Below, one piece after another: positions 42,961 to 56,318 of a DNA stretch of 64,000 nucleotides. Source of the DNA: Stenogyne calaminthoides (Eukaryota; Streptophyta; Magnoliopsida; Lamiales; Lamiaceae); NCBI GenBank assembly GCA_037126765.1, contig JBBCBC010000026.1:24896448-24960447 (forward strand), read 5' to 3'. The notes below the pieces were generated by a model. That model searched no databases. It saw only the letters and a program-made list of their open reading frames with translations, and was not told where the DNA came from. The number at the start of each line of letters is the position of its first letter. Position 1 is the first letter of the stretch. The translations under genes were made by a program, and so were the position numbers.

Positions 42961-43072
42961 CTACCACTTATTTTTTTTTTTTTATCAGACAAATGGTGAC
43001 TTGAACTCAAGACCTCATGGCATAGGTAGTTATACTCTAACCACTTGAGCTATTCCACTTCGTCCTACCACT
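42961..43072 (-). mobile_element. tRNA-derived SINE with 8-bp target duplication
   Basis: Read on the minus strand, 43,064-42,969 has an A-box-like TAGCTCAAGTGG, then at tRNA spacing a B-box-like GAGTTCAAGTC, and ends in a run of A residues. CTACCACT flanks both sides (42,961-42,968 and 43,065-43,072). The body is about 96 bp, short for a plant SINE, so it is a tRNA-head-only or truncated member. It would be transcribed by Pol III if active. Confidence 0.75.
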
Positions 43073-44223
43073 GTTATGTTAAAAAAACTATCACAGTTAT
43101 GAACAAAAACTTTCACTATTTAAAAATATAAAATATTTTTCTAAAACAGTAATAGCTTTTGATGCATAACAGTGATAGTTTTTATACACAATAGTGACAC
43201 TAAAAAAGTCGAGTTCACGGTGAACTCGGGTTCACACAAGTTTTTGTCAGAATCAAAATATATAGAATTTCAAACATAATTAATTTTAACACTATAATTA
43301 AAATAAGAATACCAGGTAATTTATAATAATAGGTTTGCATAGAATTACTACCATTCACGTGTCTCTTTAATACGGTCACTATAATATCCTTTTTAAAATT
43401 ATAATATATGATGATTTATCATTTTTTGAATCGTAAAACTTGCATATTACATTTATAAAATTTTAAAAATATGATTAGAGTTAAATTAAATTTATAAAAT
43501 TTATAATTTTAAAAATATTTAATTTAAAATAATAAATATAATTTTTTTATTTCAAAACGCGTAAGACGGGGCTATATAATCTGAAAGTACATTTAGTTAC
43601 AAAAAAAAATTATAAATTGGCCCCTCTCGGCGAAATTTTTGGGACCGGCACTGGTAATAAGTCATACATTTCAATTATCACAACTAGTACCCTATAATAA
43701 TATAAGTCATATTCTATAACTAGTTTCATGAATTCCTTGTGTGAAACTTATTCACCACATGAAATTAATTTGTTCGCCTTATATTTTATCTTCTCTTTTT
43801 ACATGTATTGTGGTCAAACGCTAAATATTAAATATTGGGAAAATTTTATTAATTCAAATGTATTCTTCAAATATGCAAAATAGAAAACTAGAAAGGCTGA
43901 ACATAAAGCGTTGAACATAAAGCCCAGAGTCCTGTAGAAGGCAAAAATACTACTAAGGCACCACTGAGGCCATAAGACGCGTGTCAACATCCCTGTTCAA
44001 GAAGAAAGGCGTGTGGTGACTAGGTGATGTACGTGTCCATCTTCCTGTCACATGCATCAGGAATTGGGACAGTTGTCAACAAACAACAACACATGTCACA
44101 CCATTTGTGAAAGGGCAAGAAGAGTCAGCTCTTGCTTGACAAAGTACTATAAATAGCTCTGTTCATAGCCAGAGGTGGGAAAAAGAAGAGTTCCCACCAA
44201 ACACTAAAGAAACACATGTCCTT
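43073..44223. other. AT-rich sequence ending in promoter-like DNA
   Basis: No gene. From about 43,900 the composition becomes more even, and CAAAGTACTATAAATAGCTC at 44,139 looks like a TATA promoter, followed by TTCCCACC. It resembles the centre of the fold-back element at 23,966 and may be part of an LTR cut by the insertion of copia element A at 44,224. Confidence 0.35.
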
Positions 44224-45826
44224 TGTTAGTGTTAGTGTCCTAAAGACAATCTATTGTAAGGACATAATACTCGATGATATTCAGTTTGATTTAATATTAT
44301 AGTTCACTTAATATAATGTATGGCAATACACTTGTTTGAATATTATGTTTGATTGTTTGCATTTATTCATGCAAGTGTTCCCATGAGTCATTGCTGTCAT
44401 TGAGGTTGTAAGAACTCAAATGACTTAAGCATGATTCTCAAATGCCCCCGATCAAGGATCATTAAGAATGGGATATTGATGAAGCAATGGAGATTGGGGT
44501 GCGATCTGCATCATACTCTTAGAGAGTGTAGTAAGATCTCACTTACTACGAGATACTAGGTATCTCATGATGGATGCACAAATACCTTAGAGGGTATTGG
44601 TATACCCATCCGAGAAACTGTTTGATGTAGTTCCACTATATGTGTCTACGGGTGTCTCGGTTAGTGGGAGCGATGCGATACTCCTTTGACTTGAGGTCAA
44701 TACGCACGACATGTATGTGATGATGAACTTTGACCATGACCGATGCTTGCACCCTTCTATGGGTAGATATGGCTTGGATTGGGTTCATCACGAAGTGCAT
44801 GTGCGTGGTAGTTGAGCCAAGAATAAGATTCATTCCTCAAAGTGGATTTAGAGAGAATACTCATCTTCTCGTCATAATTGGATCTAAGTCATCGGCCGAT
44901 GCACGTCAACTTAGACTTTGTGGCTAAGTGTGACATACATGATCAATTAGTGATTAGAGATAAATTGATTAAGTTATTTGAATAGACACTTCATCATGTT
45001 CAAGATTTAATTGAGTATTCGCGAATGAAAAAAGGAAATCGTAATAGCCCATGTTTCAGTTACAGGTAGTTGCACTTTTCTCGCAACGTACCTCATATAT
45101 TGAGAATGTCTGATTTATTGTTTAGGGTTCAATTAAGACCATTAGTTTGACTAATCGCTCGGTATATGAGGGTCTATGGGTCACACAACAAGTAGTTCCC
45201 TTTTACGGATTATAGTTGGTTGATTAAATGTTAAATTGTATTTAATATATAATTTATGGAGAAGTAATTAATAATAAATTAATTTAGAATTAATTATTAT
45301 TAATGTTTAATTAAATTGGATTTAATTAAATAAGAACTCCCAATAATTATATTTGGAATATAATTGTAGGATTTAATGTATATGAAAATAAATCGTAGAG
45401 ATTTTCATATAAGACATTAAAATACGTAGAGATTTATATTTAGGGAATTAAATTAAAAGGAATTAATTTAATTCACGATTGGGGTTTTTTTATTTTCCTA
45501 ATTGGGCTATCTTAAGATTTAAGCTGGGCCTCCCTATATATATAAGCTCTTGGGAATTCACAAATAACGTTACTTTATATTTTCTCCATAAGATCTAGAG
45601 TTTGGATTTTCCTAGCAAATCTGTCTCGGGATTCAACGCTGGTAAATCCGTGCAAGTCTGTAATTGGGGATTACGTGGATACCATAGTAGAGAAATCTGC
45701 ACTCGAGTTACTGTAAGATTTCTCGTTATGATTATTGTAATATGTATGCAATTAGTTGTTCGTTGTTGGTGAACTTTAATTTTCGTTACGCGTGTGATTA
45801 CGTGTTTTACGTGCCTCTATAATCCA
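44224..45826 (+). mobile_element. 5' LTR of copia element A
   Basis: Starts TGTTAGTGTTAGTGTCCT and ends near TAATCCA just before the primer site. It is paired with 62,593-64,000, which is nearly identical with scattered substitutions and runs off the window about 190 bp before its end. A TATATATAAG box lies at 45,535. The end could be up to 3 bp further right. Confidence 0.85.
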
Positions 45827-45829
45827 ATA

Positions 45830-45842
45830 GTGGTATCAGAGC
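45830..45842 (+). other. Primer binding site of element A
   Basis: TGGTATCAGAGC at 45,831 is complementary to the 3' end of plant initiator-Met tRNA, the usual copia primer. It follows the 5' LTR directly and fixes the element as plus strand. Confidence 0.9.
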
Positions 45843-47870
45843 TCAGGCTCTTCGTGTTTAATTGCATAATAAAAGGTTTTTGTGAATAATTTTTTTTTTA
45901 TTCTTACTTGGGACACGGCTGCTAAGCGCACCCCCTTTTTCCTTATTTCGTTCCGTCGTCTTCCTCATATGTGAAAAAGCCCCAAATTGTTAGGGTTTTC
46001 CTCTGGGAGGAGAATAGCAGCATCGCCGATCGGAGCACTCGGCTCGATGTAATGCCTTGTCACTCGAGGCCGACTCTAGGCGTCGTGGCCTCGCGATGCG
46101 TGCGGGGACTCGCAGATCGAGTGGCTCTCCCCAATTCGTCGTTGTCTTCGTAAGCTGAACCGCCTCCGTGCCGTCTCTTTTCGGGCGGTGCACCCCTGAC
46201 TTGAGTCGTGGTGGCACACCGCCAGAATCGAGACGAATCAAAGGCGGCGTGCCGCCGATTCGATTACCTCCATTTTTCCGATCGCGGCTCTGGTTTTTGA
46301 AGCCAGTTTCCGTCTCACCGTCGTCTTATTCACAACCTCATTTTCGAAACTGGATGCGTGGTGATGGTGTACGACTCCGATGTGCGACCTCGGGAGTGGC
46401 GGCGAGTTGCCCGCGCGCTAAGGCGGCGGAAGCAACTCGCGCCGCCCTCTGGTCTCGGCCCTGGACGACGTCGTTGCGCCGCTGTCTCTGGTTTTGGTCC
46501 GACGAATGCCTTGATGTTTTCTGGGTTTTTGTTGCTTGTTTCACTTGTTACTTGAACTCGAACTTGCGATATTGGTTTCGATTGCTTCTGGAAATCGCAG
46601 TTTCCAGCTTTGCGTGTGACTTATTTCGTTCGTTTTGAGTTACATCGTTGCACTGATTTCGGATTCAATAAGATTAAGTGATGAAATTCTGACAAAATTG
46701 GCTAATTGAATCGATTAATTGGATTACCCTTGATGAAATTGTAGTTGAGATTGTTGGTATCGGTTGTCACGATTGACGGATGGTTTCGGGTAATGATGAG
46801 GAAGGGATCGCATTGAAAATTAGATTTTCAACGGACTGGTGCAGAATCACGATATTTGCACTTGAGCCCTTACTAATTAAATAAAACTAAAAGGTTTTAT
46901 GAATTAATTGGATTAATTTAAATCCTGAAATAAATTGGATTTTATTTAAAATTAATTAGATTAATTTTAATGAAAATTAAAAGTTGGACTTTTAATAATA
47001 ATTGATTTGATTAATTATTAATTTTAATAATTTAAAATCGAATTAGAATTGGATTTTAACATTCGGTTTAAAAGGAATTATTAAATTCCACTGTTTTAAC
47101 TGTTTTATATTTTAATTCGTTAAACGCTTTTACAGTCCGCATTATAACTGTTTGGGTAGGCGGCACCCAATAATTGTTGGACCGTATTTATTGTTTGGGT
47201 AGACGGCGCCCATATAAGTGTTAGTCCGTGAAAAATCATGTTTGGGTAGGCGGCGCCCAATAATTGCTCAAATGTGATATAGATTAACATGTTGGATCTC
47301 GATTAAACAATTAATACCCCGCCTTTGAAAATGTTCCTCAATAAAATATGATTTTCATTAATTTGAACGATGCCTTCCATCGAAATTAAAAGTAAACCGG
47401 AGATTTCGTTCCAATGAGTATTTAAGATCCAAGTCTTTTGCTCGGATCTACATCTAACGGGACTTTTATAGGGACACGTAGTGTCGCCGCTTGATGGTTG
47501 TATATCAACTTGACTTTGTTTCACCAGCCCAAGCAGGAAAACGAAAGTCAAGGGGCATCCGATTGAACTAGGTTCAATCCACTAGGAGTTGCAAATTTTG
47601 CAATTGGTTTGGAGACCTACCAGTTCTGCTGTCATAGTAATCAGTCCAAGCAGATATTATGATAGTAGGAATGTGGATCATAGTCCATTATGATTTATAT
47701 TAGATATAAGTTTGTATTCTTCCGATGAGGTCGTTGAATATGTGAAAATAATGGAAACAAAATAAATACAAAAGAAAGGTCACGTTTATTTTGATTGCTG
47801 AATATTGATCATAGGAATTATGTGTTTAATTCTCGTTTTATTTATTTATCTTGGTTAGTTGAAATGTATA
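45843..47870 (+). other. Long untranslated leader of element A
   Basis: About 2 kb between primer site and gag. It has a G+C-rich part (45,920-46,640), open in several frames by composition and without domains. An AT-rich part follows, then three copies, at 47,152, 47,201 and 47,245, of a TTTGGGTAGGCGGCGCCCA-like block able to form short hairpins. No protein is supported. Confidence 0.5.
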
Positions 47871-50800
47871 ACTATTATTGAGATGTGTTTTGGAAACAAA
47901 CAAACTTGGCTAGGCCAAATTTTCTGGACTGGCACCGAAACATGTGTTTGGTGCTAAGGCAAGAAAAGATTGAGTACGTGTTGGACACGCCAATCCCGGT
48001 TACCCCTACAGCTGGTTCTCTGAGGCAGCCACGTTTGACGTAGCAGCTCAGAAGAAGCATCAAGAGGATGCTTCCTAGGTTCAGTGTGTGATGTTGCTCG
48101 GCATGACTCCTGATATACATATGCAACATGAGGAAATGGGTCCCTTCTCAATGCTCAAGCATTTGAAGGATCTCTTTGATTCTGAATCTCGTTCTGAGAT
48201 TTATGAAGTGATGAGAGATCTGTTCAGATGTCGGTTAGCTAAAGAAGGGAAGATTTCACCTCATATGCTAATGTTGATAAGCCTAATTGAGAAACTTGGT
48301 AATTTAGGCATTGAGCTAAAAGACCAACGTTTTCATTTAAGCTATCCTCCTGTCGCTTCCTTATTTATGTTTTAGTTTCATTGTGAACTACAATATGAAT
48401 AAGACGGATGTGATCATGCCTGAACTTCAAAATGTGCTCAAGACTTTTGAGTTCACTATCATCAAGATGGTGTTCAAAGGAAGGAGTGGGTGTACAAGGA
48501 TGTGTGCCTCTACTATAAGTAGAAGAGGGCACTGGAAGAAGGACTATGAGGTTCTAGTTGCTAAAAGGAATGCACTAGGTGCTTCTAGCACTAGAACATG
48601 TATGTTTGTTATTAAGATAAACATGTCCACTAATGGCGCTAACTGCTTGGTATTGGATACTGGATTTAGCTCTCACATTTGCACTAATGTGAAAGGGCTC
48701 ATGTGTCATAGGGCAGTTAGGGCGGGTGAAGCCGTCTTACACGTGGAAACGGAGCAAGAGTTGCTAACTGAACGTGTGGGGACCTATGTGTTAGACTTAC
48801 CCTTTGGTTTTAGATTAGAACTTAATGATAGTCATCTAGTTATTTCTATTACTCGCAACATGTAATTGTTGCATTATGGATATGATGTTCTTAATATACA
48901 AAGTAAAAGACTCAAACTTAGTAATCATGAAAACCCGACTTACTTTTGGCATTGTACAACTTGATCATGTAAACAAGAAAAGAATTACAAGGTTAAGAAA
49001 GTTAGACTACTTAACCCCATTCGACTATGATTCTTATGGACATTGTGAATCTTATCTCATGGGCAAGATGATCAATAGACACTTTCCTGGGAAAGGGGTG
49101 AATGCCAAAGAAGTTCTAGAGTTGATCTACAACGATGTTTGTGGACCATTGCCCACTCTAGTTAGGGGTCACTTCGGCTACTTCATCACTTTTACTGATG
49201 ATTTCTCTAGATACGGATACGTGTATCTTATGAAATAACAATCCGAATCTTTTGAGAAATTCAAAGAGTTTAAGGCTGAAGTAGAGAAGCAACTTGGTAA
49301 GAGTATCAAGACTCTTCGATCGGATCGAGAAGGTGAATACCTTAGCCATGAATTCACTGATTACTTGAAGTTACATGGAATCCAGTCACAATGGACTACT
49401 CCCGGAACACCTCAGATGAACGGTGTGTCCGAGAGAAGAAACCAAACCCTGTTAGACATGGTGAGGTCCATGATGAGCTTTTCCTGTCTTCCAACATTCT
49501 TATGGGATAGGCGTTACAAACCTCAATTTACATTCTGAATAGGATTCCATCTGAATCGATTGAGCATACACCATATGAACCATGGTGTGGCAGGAAGCCA
49601 ACTTTTACACATATCTAACATGGGGTTGCCCCGTGATTGTGAAAAGGATGCTTACCGACAAGTTGGAATCCAAAGGTGAAAAGGGTTACTTTGTGGGATA
49701 TCCTAAAGAAACTAAAGGATATTACTTCTATCTACCTGAGAAATAATCAGTGATTGTTTCTAGGTAGACCAAGTTCCTCGAAAAAGACTATGTCTTTAAG
49801 GAACAAGGTCGTAAGCTGATAGAACTTGAAGAAATTCAAGAACCACAAATTAACAAAGAGACTGATATCTTGTCAAAGCAACATGACAAGGAATCAGTGG
49901 GAACATTCAACGACTTTCACGGTGGGAGTCTTTCACTAGGTGATCGTCTTTCAGCTAGTGGGAGCGTAATTGGAGTAGGCTTGCCAGTGCAAGAACCTCC
50001 AAGTGGGCTAAATGAGAACAACATAGTTCAAACTCCCGCCCAAGAGGCATCTGAAAGTGTAGCTCTTGAGGACTCTTCGGACATTGATGAAATCGATGCA
50101 CCACAAAATTTTTCACGATCAGAATGTACAGCCTGCACAACCACAACTCCGTAAGTATATTAGGAATTGTAATTCGCCCATTAGATACGGTTACCCCTTG
50201 GAGGAACTAGTTAATGTGGACATACCGGATAAGAACGATCCTAATACTTATTCTAAAATAATATCAGATATTGATTCAAGGAAGTGGCATGAAGCCATGA
50301 AATTCGAGATGGACTCGATGTACACCAATCAAGTCTAGGACTTGGTTGAGTTGCCTAAAGGGGTTAGACCCATATGTTGCGATTGGGTCTTCATGCAAAA
50401 GACCAATGCAAATGGCAAAGTATAAACCTACAAAGCTAGGCTGGTGGCGAAGGGTTATAGTCAACACGAAGGCATTGACTGTGATGAAACCTTCTCACTA
50501 GTTGCAAAGATCAAATCCATTTGAATTTACTTGCGATAGTAGTACACTGTGATTATGAGATTTGACAGATGGACGTCAAAACAACTTTCCTCAATGGAGA
50601 CATTGATAAGGAAGTATTTATGACTAAACCGGAAGGTTTCACATCTACGTCAAATTCTAATCTAGTATGCAAGCTAAAGATATCCATTTATGGATTGAAG
50701 CAAGCTTCTAGGAGTTGGAATATCCGATTTGATGAAGCTATCAAGTTTTTTCGACTTCATCAGAAATTCGAAAGATCCTTGTGTTTATTGTAAACACAAC

Positions 50801-51800
50801 GGGAAGAATATTGTTTTCATAATAATGTCAATGACACATTGATTTTGAGAAACAATATCCCGTTAATGCAGTCCGTTGAAGATTGGTTATCGAAGACCTT
50901 CATCGTGAAGGATCTTTGTGAAGCCTGCTACATCTTAGCGATCAAGATCCAAAGGGATAGATCTAAGAGGATGTTGAGGCTGTCAGAGTCCACCTATATG
51001 TAGACAAGGTGTTGAAGCGTTTAGCGATAGAGAACTCTAAGAGAGGGTCTCTACCGGCAAATCATGGGATTAAGCTGTCAAAGAAGGATTTTCCTTCTGA
51101 TGAAGCTGATATCAAGCACATGAAATATGTACCATATGCATATGCAATTGTGTCAATCATGTATGCCATGACTTGCATTAGGCCAAACGTGGCCTACGCT
51201 ATCAACATCACTGATAGATACCAACAGAATCCGGGTGAATCTCACTGGATTGTTGTCAAGTCCATTCTGAAGTATCTTAGACGAACTAAAGAATGTTTCC
51301 TTGTCTATAGTGGACAGTCAGAACCAGTAGTGACTGGTTATGCTAACGCAAGTTTCCAATCTGACTATGATGATTACAAATCACAGTCAGGTTACGTTTC
51401 ACTTGTTGGGAAAATCGGGGTGCCCTGATCTATTCGAGGTGATTATTTAAATACATATTTAAATTAAACAGTTAATTACTAACATGAATTAATCTTAAAT
51501 CAATTCAACATAATAATAAACAACATGCGTACACATAATTCACGTAAATCCTAAACATGCGGAACTAGGAGTTACAGAATTACTAACCTCTTGAAGAATC
51601 AAACGGATGAATCAACCCAAGAGCCTTCCCAAATATATCCCCAAAGTCCACGAACGCTATCCAGTGGGAAGATTTCAACGAACGATTTTATTGGGAGAGA
51701 AATTAAATATTTTGCTTCCACCTTTGTGGATTTCTAATATTTCCAACACATGGAATTGCACTTGGGAATGAAGAGCTCATCACCTATAAATAGGGAGGAG

Positions 51801-53659
51801 GGGGGTGTTGGGGAATGAGTTGCACAGATCTATTCGGGGTGAATATTTAAATACAAATTTAATTCATTAATTATTACTAGCATGAATTAATCCTATATTA
51901 ATTCAAATAATAATTGCAACAACATATCATGCATATAAAAAGCCACGTAAAACCTACGCATGCGGAATCTACGGGTTTACGTGAACGTACCTCTCGGGAT
52001 GACAGTGGCTTTGGTCGGACGGACTAACCAAAAGGACTTCCCAAGTATTCCCTTAGCCCTTGCTCGACAATCCGATGGAAGGATACTTGCGAACAATTAA
52101 CAAAAGGAAAAAATAAACTTTGTTGCACCACTTTCGTGGATTTGCTAATATTTCCAGCACATGGAATTGTGTTTAGAATGAAAGAATCATCCCCTATTTA
52201 TAGGTGAGAGGTGGTCGATTTTTTTCAGTAGAAAAACAATGTGGGAAAAGACTTTTCTTGATCACCAAGAAATCTTGAATATATCTCCTATATTCTTTTT
52301 CCCATAATTAAAATATTCCACAAAATCCCACCTCCTCTATTTGCTATGGTAATTTTCGAAAATATGGACTTGCAAGATTCCAAGATTTGGATCTTCTTGA
52401 ATTTATGAGATATTCTTGTATTTCAAGATACATATCTTCCATAATATCTTTTCAAGAAAATCAAGAAAATCTTTCTTGCCCTATATTTTCATCTTTTTCG
52501 AAAAATACATATGGATAAACCATGTGGGAGATTTCTTGAATTTAATGAGATAATCTTGTATTCCAAGAATACATATCTTCATTCCATAACAAAATTCAAA
52601 GAAAATCTTTCTCCAAACTTCATCCATAATTTTCAAAAATCTCAAGGAAAAATAAGCAACAATATTTATTTTATTTTAATCACCTTTTCAGTTAATGGAC
52701 TATATGTTGGGCTACTCAGGGGGCCTTTAGGAGAATTAAGATTGGACCTTCTAATGGACCTTGAATATCTAATATTGAGCCACAATATAATTCAAGCCCA
52801 TAAATATTAATTAATCCCACTACATAATTAATATTGCACTATCCATCTTAACCCATATTACGGTCAATATGGCTCTTGGGTTATTATTTCCCGTATTTAA
52901 GATTATCTAGCCCATTAATTAATTCAAGTCACTGAAATAGCTTTCCGTTAATTAATATCTTTCGTCCTTGGTCAATGAACGGTTCAACATTATTATTCAT
53001 ACCGGAAACTAATTCCACTTGCAAGATTTGGTATGATAAAGCTTTATGAACCTCCCAAAAGGGCAAATCGAACAAAGCGTACTTTGCACGTTTAGCGTCA
53101 GATTAAATCTTAGCAATCACATGTGACCAATAATATTGCCCAAGATAAAAAGTATTGAATCTCTCGCTGATTCGCTACCCATGATAAGTCAAAGCAATAG
53201 TTACCAATCCCACGTGATCCTATTTAAGGGACGAAGGTTAAGAAATAACGAACCACTGAGGTCTAATTCTTCCTTGTTCAGTTCTCAAGAATTTATCCTC
53301 CCAGAGGTCCTATTCGATTGCATCGGTCATGCACTAGTGTAATCTCTTGGTCAAGATAAGCCATCCGAGCCTTACACTTCAACCTTTCACGATGGGTTGT
53401 TCATTTCCATCTAGGTTGTGAATAACGTACTTTTAGTTACAAGGGACTGTTAATTTAATCTTCTGTGATCTGGTATCACTAAATTAACTACAATGTAACA
53501 CGTACGACTTAATGAACAATTATGCAGTAAATATATGTAACATTCAATGATATTTAAAGCATCAGTGATAAACAATTTATTTCAGTAAATAAGTCTGGAA
53601 ATTCAGTTTCGATTATACAAAGTAAAAAGCATACTTTTCAGTATAATCCCAACAGGGGG
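51801..53659 (-). mobile_element. Solo LTR C nested in B's 3' LTR (GGGGG duplications)
   Basis: Sequence 51,806-53,654 (1,849 bp) is an LTR related to but distinct from that of B: it aligns at both ends (TGTTGGG and CCCAACA, AGATCTATTCG, ATTTAAATACA). It is flanked by GGGGG on each side. No internal region is present, so it arose by recombination between two LTRs. B's LTR sequence rejoins on either side. It has the same orientation as B. Confidence 0.88.
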
Positions 53660-55074
53660 GGGGGCAAAAATTAGGACTAGGAAAATAAGGAAGAAAATCT
53701 TTTCTTGATCTCCAAGAAATCTTGAATATATCTCCTATATTCTTTTCTCCTTAATTAAATTTTCCATAAAAATCTCTTCCCCTCTTCTACCTATAATTTT
53801 CAAAAATTACAAGATATTAAGAGTCAGGATTTGACTTCTTGAATTTATGGGATAATTATGTTTTCCTACAATAATTATCTCTTTCCATAAAATATCTAAA
53901 AGAAAATCAAGACAATCTTTTCTTCCTAATTATCTACAAAATTTCAAAAATTACAACATGGAAATATAGCAAGAATATTTTCTTATCTCTCTCATTAATT
54001 GGACTTTATTTTGGGCTATTTGGGGGGCCTTTAGGAGAATTAAGATTGGAACTTCAATGGAATATGAAGCTTTAATATTTTGGGCCAAATATTATTCAAG
54101 TCCATTAATATTAATTTATTCCACTATAAAATTAATATTGAACTATCCATCTTAACCCATATTACGATTTCACATATAACATGGCTCCCGGTCATTATTT
54201 CCCAAGTTTAAGATTATCTTAGTCCATTAATTAATTAAGCCACTGAACAAGCTTTATATTAATTAATATCTTTGTCCTTGAAGTAAAGACAGCTCAACAT
54301 TATTATCCATGCCGGAAATAAATTTCCACTTGCAAGATTTGGCATGATAAAGGATATGAGCCCACCAAGGAGACAAATCAAGCAAGACATACTTGCACGC
54401 GATTCTCCATATTAAATGTCAGCAATCGTCATGTAATTAATAATATTGCCCAAGATATAAGGTATCGAATCGCATTGACTCTCTTCCTATCATAAGTCAA
54501 AGCAATAGTTATTAATTTCACACGATCCTATTAAAGGGACGGAGATTAAGAAACAACGCACCACTGAGGTCCAATTCTTGTATATTCAAGATGAAGATTT
54601 TTGTCCTCCCCAGAAGGTCCTCATTTCAAGACCTAAATGCACTAATGTGATCCCTTGGTCAAGACAGGCCAATCTGGGTCTCACACTTCAACCGTTCATG
54701 ATGGTTCGTTCATTTCCATCTGGGTTGTAAATTTGTACTTAATTACGAGGGATGTTAATTTGATCTTCAGTGATCAGGTATCACCAAATTAACTACAACG
54801 TAATACGTACTGTCTTATTGAACGGGTTTGCAATAAACATATATAATATTCATTCATATTTAATGCAACAATGATTAAATAATTTATTTCAGTAAATAAA
54901 TAAGAAACTTCAGTTTGGTTATACAAAGTAAAAGCATACTTTTCAGTATAACCCCAACAATCTCCCACTTATACACAAAGTGCGCTTTTAAGTATACTAC
55001 AAAGATGTCTCGTGTTCTATGTGACATCTAATGTCACCCCTACACGAACCTAATAATATTTCTCCCATTTATAC

Positions 55075-55640
55075 TCAAAGCAGATTGGCAACGTCCTTGA
55101 CACCCATTCCTTCCACATGTCTCTTGAATGTACTCTGAGGCAGACCCTTTGTGAATGGATCTGCTAGGTTGTCTTCCGATGCAATCTTAGCCACCTTAAT
55201 GTCTCATCTCTTAATGATTTCTCCTATGAGATGGTATTTTCTTTCAATGTGTTTGCTGGCTTTGTGGGCTCTCAGTTCCCTTGAATTTGCAACTGCTCCG
55301 GCGTTATCACAGTAGACCGTGATTTGCCGGGCAAATTCGGGACCACGCCCAAGTCCACGGGAAGTTCTTGAGCAAACCTCTTCCTTCGCCGCTTCAAAGC
55401 AAACGACGCATTTCGGCTTCCATGGTAGAATCAGCGATGCATTTCTACTTTACGCTTCTCCATATCATGGCTCCTCCCCCCATGCAAAACACACTACCCG
55501 AGGTAAACTTTCTGGAGTCAATGTCTGATTGGAAATCCGAGTCCGTGTAACCGATGGGGATCGATATCGACTTGTAAACCAACATTACGTCCCCGTGTCC
55601 TTTTCGTGTACTTCCAGAATGTTCTTTCTTGCAGATCAAT
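55075..55640 (-). pseudogene. Element B RNase H region
   Basis: Continues the pol polyprotein in other frames: IGYTDSDFQSDIDSRKFTSG (55,560-55,500), ADSTMEAE (about 55,430), VYCDNAGA, KHIERKYHLI (about 55,250) and LADPFTKGLPQ (about 55,150), ending at a stop near 55,075. These fit the copia RNase H order. At least two frameshifts (near 55,640 and 55,380) and one in-frame stop (about 55,447) break it. Confidence 0.8.
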
Positions 55641-56318
55641 GCTCTTTTCGTGGTTACTTTGATATCTTGCCACCATACCTACTACAAAGCAGATATCCGG
55701 TCTCGTACACAGCATTGCATACATGAGGCGTCCCACAGCCGAAGCATAAGGGATGCCCTTCATGTCATCTATCTCTTTCTGTGTCTTGGGACGCATCTCT
55801 TTGGATAGATGGATTCCGTGTCTGTAGGGCACAAACCCTTTCTTGGAATCATGCATGCTGAAGTGCTTCAAAATAGTGTCTATGTATGAGGCTTGCGAAA
55901 GCCCGATCATTCTTTTCCTGCGATCTCGAGTGATCTTGATCACTAGGATGTGACCGGCTTCCCCTAAGTCCTTCATATCGAACTGTTTTGATAGCCATGC
56001 CCTTACGTCTGATAACACCTTTACATCGTTTTTGATGAGCAGAATGTCGTCCACGTATAGTACCAAAAATACCAATGCAGTTCCGTCACACTTTTTATAG
56101 ACAAAACTTTCAAATTCATTTTGATCGAATCCGTAGGATTTTATAATTTGATCAAAACACTGATTCCAAGCTCGGGATGCTTGCTTCAGTCTATAAATGG
56201 ACTTCCTGAGCTTGCAAACCAGATGCTCTTGTCCTTTTTCAATGAAGCCTTCGGGTTGTTGCATATAGATTTCTTCGTCAAGATTTCCATTTAGGAAAGC
56301 TGTCTTGACGTCCATTTG
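55518..56318 (-). pseudogene. Element B reverse transcriptase, C-terminal half
   Basis: A 265-codon frame starting at MDVKTAFLNGNLDEE, in the same frame as the upstream integrase-RT block and separated from it by a single TGA (56,319-56,321) where copia proteins have Trp. It contains YRLKQASRAWNQ, the catalytic YVDDILL (about 56,045), and GRLMYAMLCTRPDI near the end of RT. A frameshift near 55,650 spoils the last 40 residues. It normally copies the RNA genome into DNA inside the particle. Confidence 0.88.

Noticed and set aside
44636..44927. 65-codon frames on both strands within element A's LTR, repeated at 63,006-63,297
   Set aside because: They are part of the LTR and no known LTR protein matches.
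45971..46638. A possible captured gene in the leader of element A (156-codon frame)
   Set aside because: G+C-rich composition opens several frames at once, none with a recognisable domain. The simplest reading is a non-coding leader.
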